The position numbers were made by a program, and so were the translations under genes. This document shows, piece by piece, positions 57,469 through 64,000 of a stretch of DNA of 64,000 nucleotides (position 1 is its first letter; each line of letters opens with the position of its first letter). The notes under the pieces are model-generated. The model did no database searches and was not told the origin of the DNA. It saw nothing but the letters and a program-made list of their open reading frames with translations. The DNA comes from Opeltia flavorubescens (Eukaryota; Ascomycota; Lecanoromycetes; Teloschistales; Teloschistaceae), in contig KE546972.1 of the NCBI GenBank assembly GCA_000442125.1, positions 952,022 to 1,016,021 on the forward strand, in the 5' to 3' direction.

Positions 57469-59933
57469 GAGACCACGATGAACAATGACGCTGAAATCTT
57501 TCGAGTTGACGAGGCAACAACGACCCAGGGCGCCGGATGAAGAATCAGCGCAGGGTGCTGTTGAACCAATTGATGTGGCGGCGAAGGGAAGAGCACGCGG
57601 TATTTTCGCTCGCACGGAAAGCGCGAGTGTTCTCAGTTGGTCCTGAAACGTTATAGGAGCGAACTGTTGAGAAAGACGTAGCGATCTACCGAGGCCCAAG
57701 CGTAATAGGGACAACAGCTTCAAGTCGGTTGTTCAATTGCTGTAAGAGAGCGGGGAGCTGCAGCTCAGATTAGCCATGTTCTCCGCATGGTCATTGCAAA
57801 TGGAGACCGGGGAGGCAGGGGCAGCGACGGACAACAGGTTTGACCAGGGTCGAATAGGTCAAATGCAGGCGAAGAAGGTCGAGGGTATGAAGATAAGGCG
57901 GACGATCTTAGGTGCGGAGATGGATGAATGGCGGTTGTACAGAGTCGCAGGTTCAACGAGTAAAGGCGCTGCTCTCTCTGTTTCCTGCGGAGCGTAACGA
58001 GGGGCTTTGGAGTTGCCCCACTGCAGCCGCTCTTACCTTAGCCTGGCCCTTCGAGTCTCAAACGCCTTATTAGTTAGACAAATGAATGATGCCCCAGTTC
58101 TTCCGCATCGATGCGGCAGCCTCGAGGCTGCTTGGATAGATGATTCAACGAATGCACTGATAGACTATCTACTCAATGTGGCAGTCTACGGTTTTCACAT
58201 GATCTATGCAAGGGGCTACGGGCCTCGATTGCGGAATGGAACGAGTGGAAAAGGCGAATTAAACATTGAAAAAGACTTCCGAGAGCAGTCGAAGCCTTTG
58301 GCATTTCTGATCCTGTAGGCCAGCAATGTTGTACCTCTCAGCGATTCCTGGCTCTGCCGTGCGTAACTGGTAGACGAACTCTGGGCTTGTGTGGAGTGAA
58401 GCTACCCGGAGCCCATGTAAACAGATACTCATCGTTAATGCAAGTATTCGAAATAGCCATTGTCATTCCATCGTTGAGAACCCGGGAGGTCCGCAGAGAA
58501 ATATCTTGATTGTGGTTGCAGGATGCTAGAAAGCTCCTAATTATCATGCAAAGGTATGTTGAGATGCGCTTGATGCATCTGCCGCCGATGGAATTCATCC
58601 AGGGCCGAAGATTTAGCGCCGCCTGTCTTCAGAATGAAAGTATCTACGCATTGGCTCCGAGGGAGTAGAAGCAACTCCGTCAAGTCCATTTAAAACGGCT
58701 GTTTGGCGTTAGCTGCAAACATGGAGATCCTCGATCGAAACCAAGGATCTAATAGCAATAATGAGCGGCTTTTGACGGCTATACGCTTGTCGTGGGTTTC
58801 ATATCAAGGTAGACTCATCGCCAAGCGGCAAAGACAGCTTGATGTCGCCGCTTCACAAGAAGGAGCGAGCACACGAATGACAATATATCGTGAAAATGTT
58901 ACATGCAAGGGTTGTCGAATCCTGACACAAAAAACACTAATTCCACTGTTGAGGATATTATGAGCATGGCGAGAATAGCTCTAATGTATGAGTAGGAAGC
59001 GAGGAAGCGCGCAATCTTCATAGCTCCAAAGTAACGAATGGTTATATGAGGCAGAAGAGTTGAAAGATGAGTAGAAGAGTTTAGATAATTCAAACCCGGT
59101 TTGAAAACTGGCATAGCATTTCAATGAAATAGTCGTGACGATTACCCGTTTGCTACCCTATTATCTTCCTTGAGGAGTTGGAAAGGGCAAGCTGTCATTG
59201 TGTCGAGAAATGACCTGGATTTTCAGTTCCGACCGCCCTCGGAGAATTATGAGGTGAGTTAAACCTCGTACAGCATCCGGTCTGTTCTTGGACTGTCTAA
59301 TCTCCACAGAATCGACCAGTGAGCCTGAACTGGGACACGAGTGCCAAATAGAGCTCTCGCTGCATCAAAATACCAAGAGGACCAGAATGACGGTTGAGCT
59401 GGTGGCCGGGGCCAACGCGGGTTGTGGGTCTATGCTGCAATGGCGATCTTGGTATTGCGTTCTGAAGATGCCGTAGAAATCCCGCTTCAAGCAGTAGAGA
59501 GCTACACTTGGATACCAAGACGATCACAGGTAGAGGTGGAAGCTAATCAGAGGATGCCATGATTATTCATGATTATACCAAGATGGATGATTCACGATTG
59601 TGTGAGTGGAAGCACAATATCAAGTCAAGAAAATTGGTCGTAACATGTGGCACTGGAGGCTTCTGCGGCTTTATCGATTAACAGAAAGTTTACCGTTGGG
59701 TCTCAACTCGGGATTCCGTACATAAATCTGCCTCAATCACACCGCTTCCTGTCCAATTTAACATCTTTCAATTGTTTTCCCGAAGCCAGAACATATCGCC
59801 TGCAAGATCTATATAATTTGTTCCACCTCGTCGGGCACCCATACTTTACACTGCCTTCATCCAACTTGTCTCTATATCCGAGCCAAAAGTGAAACCTCTG
59901 GCCAGATTGTACCCTCCACAAGAAGCCTTCGTC
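57469..59933. other. 2.5 kb divergent intergenic region PKA-HAD gene
   Basis: No gene is supported. Short frames (for example 58007-58318, 59647-59892) have no family resemblance. It is a long upstream region for pkaC, as expected for a regulated kinase gene, but no element was identified. Confidence 0.5.
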
Positions 59934-60732
59934 ATGCCTAAGGTACGCATTGAACCTTCCCTAGTTGCTCAAATCATTACCAGAACCCCTAATTGATCAT
60001 CTCCAGATCACCCAACTCCTGTTCGACTGCGACAATACTCTCGTCCTGTCCGAAGAGCTCGCTTTCGAAGCATGTGCCGAACTCTCGAACGAAATGCTTG
60101 AAAAGCATGACGTTTCTGACCGATACACCGGTCCTGGTCTCATGGGCACCTTCGTCGGCCAGAATTTCCGCGGCGTCGTTACCGGCTTGCAACAAAAGCA
60201 CGGTTTCAAGCTCTCTGACGCAGAAGTCAACTCGTACGTCGACCGCGAATTGGGTAAAGTCATCGAGACCCTGTTGGCGAAAGCCGAGCCCTGCGTCGGT
60301 GTCATGCCAGTCCTGGAGCAATTGGACAAGAGCAAGAAATATGGCATGGCTGTTGTCAGCTCAAGTGCTCTCAGCAGAGTCCAGGCGAGTGTGAAGAAAG
60401 TGGGGCAGGAGAAATTCTTCCCTCCGGACCATATCTTCAGCGCTGCCACGAGTCTCCCTGTTCCAACTACCAAGCCAGATCCCGCCATCTATCTACATGC
60501 ATGCAAAGTCATTGGTAAGGAACCCGGAGAGTGTGTGGCAGTTGAGGATAGCAAGAGTGGTACTTTGAGTGCCGTGAGAGCCGGTATTCCGACCGTTGGC
60601 TACGTGGGCAGCTACGGCGGTGCCATCAAGCAGAAGGAGATGGCTGAAGTCTTGAAGGATGCTGGTGTCAAGGTTATCATGGACGATTGGAGTCAATTCA
60701 TGGACTGTTTGGCCCAGATCGAGGCTATGTAA
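59934..60732 (+). CDS. HAD-superfamily hydrolase, subfamily IA
   Basis: Likely small-molecule phosphatase. Two exons, 59934-59942 (codes only MPK) and 60007-60732, 244 residues. HAD motifs: motif I LLFDCDNTLV (Asp10 nucleophile and Asp12), motif II VVSSSALSRV, motif III with Lys in TKPDPAIY, and motif IV VAVEDSKSG. A helical cap lies between motifs I and II. Its general plan matches phosphoglycolate phosphatase/beta-phosphoglucomutase-like proteins, but the substrate cannot be read from sequence. The MPK start followed by a 64-nt intron was chosen because it gives the usual few residues before motif I; the open frame without it begins in the intron. Confidence 0.9.
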
Positions 60733-61318
60733 GGCATGCACTTTTATCAATGATACAAAAGTCCCTGGGGTTTCAGCTATTGAGCATACTCTTTTGAGGA
60801 GCAATGTGGAAACATAGAACAAGTTTAGATAGATAGATGGGTTCATTCTTCTCCAATCAATCCTTCTCGACTGCTCATTTTGATAATCGAGACAGGATCA
60901 TTGATTGAGTTTGACTCTGGATGCTGTTTTATTTGTCTAGCATGCACAGATGATTTCGAAGTTTAGTATGGCAAGCAACAGAATCGATATCATATACATG
61001 ATTGGTCATATTGACCTGATGCTTAACATTGGCCCATTTACCCTCGAGTGAAACACGCAGACGAATCCTCTGTTGACAGCACAGGAGATCTCCCCATGGT
61101 TTTTCTTGACGTATAAATTGGTGACTGGGGAAAACCAAGGTGAGCTTGAAGGTTTCGAGCTAAAGAGAAAAAACCCCGAAGAAGGATACGTCCTAAGTGG
61201 CTCTAATCAAGAAACAACCATCAGTAAGGCTCTCTCGTGAAGAGCTCTGCTAATGTCTGAGGTAAGATATTCACTCACGATCGCTCGGGTCTGTTGTTGA
61301 GACACAATAATGCAACAT
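60733..61318. other. 3' flanks of convergent genes, nothing seen
   Basis: No coding frame or repeat supported. Confidence 0.6.
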
Positions 61319-62290
61319 CTAGCGGCCTAGGTGAAAGGCCTTAGAGTTCCCGCACTGCTCCAATTTGTAGGGTTCCCAGCTGGCTATCGCACGCAAGTTA
61401 AAGTACTTCTGCAAACGCTTGTCGACCGCTGTAATAACCCGCCGAAAGTACACGCCGTGCCCGTCCCTCCAATCTGGGCCCATCAGAGAATCCAAATGTG
61501 TCGGAAGGCAGTGGTCGCAAAGCACATCGAAACTTACAAATATTAGAATTAGCATTCCCTTATTATGTATTGAACATCTTTGAATAGGAAGTATCTGGGG
61601 TTGTATAGCTTGAAAAGTTGCCTTACTAGCCATGCTTCTCCTCATCAGTACAGGCCACGAACGTTCTTGGATATTACTTACGACCATTTCATGTAACAGC
61701 GTACTCCATGTTTGCGCGAACGGGTTTCGGTCGAGAAGAAAGTGCTTTGTCGAATTAAGCACAATTCGGCATCTACCGTAGCCTAGTTGTACGGTACACC
61801 CGAACATATGTCTGTCTCTTCCTCCAAACTCCCTTGCGATCTCTTTTTCGGTCATGTAGTGAATCTGAGTCCTGGTCGCAAGCACCCCCCTAAAAAAAAC
61901 AAGGTCCAAGTCATCGAAAGCTTTGATGAAAAGATCTGGACCCCATTTCTCAAGCTGCATCCCAGATGCCAAACGGCGGACCGCGCGGTCCTCTTTAGTA
62001 TCGCGTTCGATATGTTGATTTAAAAATTTTACCAGTTTGTTTGTAGCTACCTCAGCAGATATGGGCGTCTTTCGTGTTCTTTTAGGACGGCATTGGTAGC
62101 TTTCAATGTTTTTGGCGTAGCAAGGGTATGGAGTCCCCCGATCAACCCTGACGACCTCTTTGGCTAAGCGAAAGAGCCGGCGTCGGTCTACCGGGGATCT
62201 TCTGATAGGCGTGCCTTTTCCAGTGCCTGGGATTTGGTTCGGTTGGTGATAATTGGCACCATATGGGCCTTTCCCCATGTTTGGAGGCAT
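61319..62290 (-). CDS. SprT-like zinc metalloprotein with an 8-nt microexon
   Basis: Best model: exons 62290-61682, 61634-61627 (8 nt) and 61532-61319, 276 residues. The first exon has KWGPDLFIKAFDDLDLVFFR, RCRIVLNS and TWSTLLHEMV, the SprT-family run-up to HExxH. Reading straight on gives HEMVV, without the second His. Splicing through the microexon gives HEMVHGYFDVLC and continues CLPTHLDSLMGPDWRDGHGV, where GHG would supply the third zinc ligand. Both introns (47 and 94 nt) are GT-AG with CTGAT and CTAAT branch-like sites. SprT-like proteins act on DNA-protein crosslinks or other substrates; which applies here is unknown. The N-terminus is uncertain: the frame stays open upstream to about 62500 without ATG, so an upstream exon is likely. 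Confidence 0.75.
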   Translation of the reverse strand: MPPNMGKGPYGANYHQPNQIPGTGKGTPIRRSPVDRRRLFRLAKEVVRVDRGTPYPCYAKNIESYQCRPKRTRKTPISAEVATNKLVKFLNQHIERDTKEDRAVRRLASGMQLEKWGPDLFIKAFDDLDLVFFRGVLATRTQIHYMTEKEIAREFGGRDRHMFGCTVQLGYGRCRIVLNSTKHFLLDRNPFAQTWSTLLHEMVVSNIQERSWPVLMRRSMASKATFQAIQPQILPIQRCSIHNKGMLILIFVSFDVLCDHCLPTHLDSLMGPDWRDGHGVYFRRVITAVDKRLQKYFNLRAIASWEPYKLEQCGNSKAFHLGR

Positions 62291-63221
62291 GTCTTCGCAA
62301 AGATCGGTGTTAAATATCTCTCGACCCGAAGATTCGATAGGAGGTCTCTTGCACGGAATGAAGTCGTTGTGGAAAGCATCTTGGAAAGATGGTTTTTTAT
62401 ATTGCTCACGAGGTGAAGCAGAGTCTTCGATATTTACTCTGATAGAGTCTTGGCCTCGTTGGTCATCGCCATGAAATGGAGAATGAAGATGATGTCAAAC
62501 AGAGTCATCATCGACATTATGAATGAAACAATTCCAGTGGCTCCAATGATCACTCAGTATCTGTTAAGTCCCAGGGCACTCAGTAGTACAACCAAGTTCA
62601 CACCCAGAAAGCAGAATTTGAGTACCGACATTTTTTCAACCAAGAACCAGCCTAGCAGTATTGATGGATTTGAAACAGTGTGACCTACGATCTGAGCTTC
62701 TTGGGCTTTGTGCGCCTTCATTTCGAAGCTTACCCCATGGTGATCGAAGTGCAAACAATGAAAAATTTATCATTCAGTATCTTGGAATGATTCTTTTCCG
62801 GAATAAGGACACATGATGACTGATAACTAAAGACATTCGCCGGCCAGAGATTTGACGAAGGGATGTTCCATTGAAAGTAATATAGACTCAAAAAGAATCA
62901 TCCGCCCCCTAAGTCATACGATAGAACACGCAAAAAGCTGGACAAGGCGATAAAGAATATGTTATCATTAAAGTTATTAAAGCAAGAGACTCATAAACGA
63001 ACGCTGTTGAGGAGACAGGTATGTTTTTTTTTACTTATGAGACTCATAAAATGAATGGAAACAATAATCGATATCTCGAATGGAGGCATTTTCCAAGGGC
63101 ATTCACGTATTGGGACATAAATGATATTTAGCAGATTTTCATAGTGGTTCAGGCTAGAAACCCCTGATTACCTAATCGGCGACCTCATATGCTCTTCCAA
63201 AGAAATTACTCCAGTTTCCTG
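62291..63221. other. divergent intergenic, probably with missing 5' exon(s)
   Basis: 62291-62500 (minus) is open in frame with the SprT-like gene and has protein-like composition, so part of it may be coding. The remainder is AT-rich upstream DNA of STE14. Confidence 0.5.
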
Positions 63222-64000
63222 ATGGATACAGCTTCTTCCATTCCACCTGCAGAAGCTCTCCCTCTTCATCCAGGCGCCACCTCTGTCGCTCTCACCAACA
63301 GCCCTGAATCAGGCGCCAGTCGTCCACCAAGATCTACGAATATCGACCCGAAGAGGAACCCCTCTGCCATCTCCATCCGTGCTTTCTCCATTGGCCTAAC
63401 TTTCGGCATATCCATCGCCTTGACCTTCCTTGCCCTTCAACAGCCATCTAGACCTCTATGGCGTGCTCCCTTTTTTATCGTCACCCTTTCAATCTTTCAC
63501 TTCCTCGAATTCTACGTCACTGCATTATACAATCCGTTGGCAGCCACTACTAGCGCTTTTTTGCTGACCACCAATGGCTACTCTTACAACATCGCGCACA
63601 CCTTGGCATTAATAGAGTGCGTCTTTGGAAACTACATTGCTCCACAATACTTTCCTGAGCAAACATACCTGCATCCTTTGAATGCTCTATTACCACCTGG
63701 GGGTGGAGCCAGGCCTGCGTGGTTGATGCTCGGGTTCATATTACTCGTGCTGGGACAGATGACCCGGACCCTGGCAATGGTCCATGCAGGCACAAATTTT
63801 AACCATCTCATCCAATTTCGAAAGAAGGAAGGGCATGTCCTAGTTACCGATGGCATCTACCGCTGGCTGAGGCACCCATCCTACTTTGGCTTCTTTTGGT
63901 GGGGACTTGGGACGCAGATTGTCATGGGCAATGAAGCATGTTTGATTGGATATGCTATGGTGCTTTGGAGATTTTTCAAATTTCGGATCGAGAGTGAGTG
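63222..64000 (+). CDS. STE14: Protein-S-isoprenylcysteine O-methyltransferase (Ste14), 3' end cut off
   Basis: ER membrane enzyme that methylates the C-terminal prenyl-Cys of CaaX proteins such as Ras and a-factor-type pheromones. From ATG 63222 the frame is open to the window edge (at least 259 residues). After a disordered 50-residue N-terminus come hydrophobic helices, SIFHFLEFYVTALYNP, TTNGYSYNIAHTLALIE, LGQMTRTLAMVHAGTNFNHL, then the SAM-binding RKKEGHVLVTDGIYRWLRHP and SYFGFFWWGLGTQ, all ICMT hallmarks. The last visible bases, GAGAGTGAGTG, may contain a donor (GTGAGT) within the RIE(E) segment, so the next exon lies beyond the window. Confidence 0.93.
   Translation, partial: MDTASSIPPAEALPLHPGATSVALTNSPESGASRPPRSTNIDPKRNPSAISIRAFSIGLTFGISIALTFLALQQPSRPLWRAPFFIVTLSIFHFLEFYVTALYNPLAATTSAFLLTTNGYSYNIAHTLALIECVFGNYIAPQYFPEQTYLHPLNALLPPGGGARPAWLMLGFILLVLGQMTRTLAMVHAGTNFNHLIQFRKKEGHVLVTDGIYRWLRHPSYFGFFWWGLGTQIVMGNEACLIGYAMVLWRFFKFRIESE

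Noticed and set aside
57469-57723. 85-residue in-frame extension of PKA resembling a mitochondrial presequence
   Set aside because: It contains no ATG, only a TTG; it is most simply 5' leader. Non-AUG initiation cannot be excluded but is not supported.

Overview
The window is nuclear DNA of a filamentous ascomycete (Pezizomycotina). Genes are intron-bearing, with short GT-AG introns (mostly 44-95 nt, CTRAY-like branch sites), pyrimidine-rich leaders, loose spacing on both strands, and proteins typical of the group: a Snf5 with a fungal C-terminal finger, a GT69 mannosyltransferase, a vacuolar ZIP transporter with a His-rich loop, and lineage-restricted hypothetical proteins. A Eurotiomycetes-like origin is my guess from protein resemblance only. 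There are four single-base N positions (3164, 12128, 12379, 42479). No rRNA, CRISPR array or bacterial operon was seen, and no tRNA was recognised by eye.

Layout. 1-12 kb: Rco1-like double-PHD protein (truncated at the left edge), EBP1/PA2G4-like protein, an endonuclease/exonuclease/phosphatase-fold protein, mRNA guanylyltransferase and Snf5. 13-19 kb: an unknown protein, then an ER-Golgi L-type lectin cargo receptor head-to-head with the ALG8 glucosyltransferase. 20-26 kb: the ISWI partner Itc1 and the SAGA subunit Sgf73. 26-33 kb: cytosolic asparaginyl-tRNA synthetase, a GT69 mannosyltransferase and a conserved RRM-like protein. 33-36.7 kb: a 3.9 kb stretch with no convincing gene, ending at a small Myb/SANT-like protein. 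37-43 kb: Iwr1, a 701-residue coiled-coil protein assembled across an intron, and a small CBM48 glycogen-binding protein. 43-52 kb: DNA polymerase X (Pol4) convergent with DNA ligase I (Cdc9), then the zinc transporter Zrt3. 52-64 kb: an NSRP1-like splicing factor and an NFKBIL1-like protein separated by a 324 bp MITE-like element, PKA catalytic subunit, a HAD hydrolase, a SprT-like metalloprotein, and the start of Ste14 isoprenylcysteine methyltransferase (truncated at the right edge).

How the genes relate. Most are housekeeping genes with independent roles. Themes that recur are Pol II chromatin and transcription (Rco1, Snf5, Itc1, Sgf73, Ceg1, Iwr1), secretory glycoprotein handling (lectin receptor, ALG8, GT69) and DNA end processing (Pol4, Cdc9). 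Exon structures were worked out by hand from splice signals, reading-frame closure and protein family fit. The points most worth a second look are an 8-nt microexon that supplies the second His of the SprT-like HExxH motif, two in-frame starts on the DNA ligase that would give mitochondrial and nuclear forms as in yeast, a PCNA-binding box completed by splicing in the same gene, an ITC1 start codon that is an exon on its own, and the MITE in a divergent promoter.
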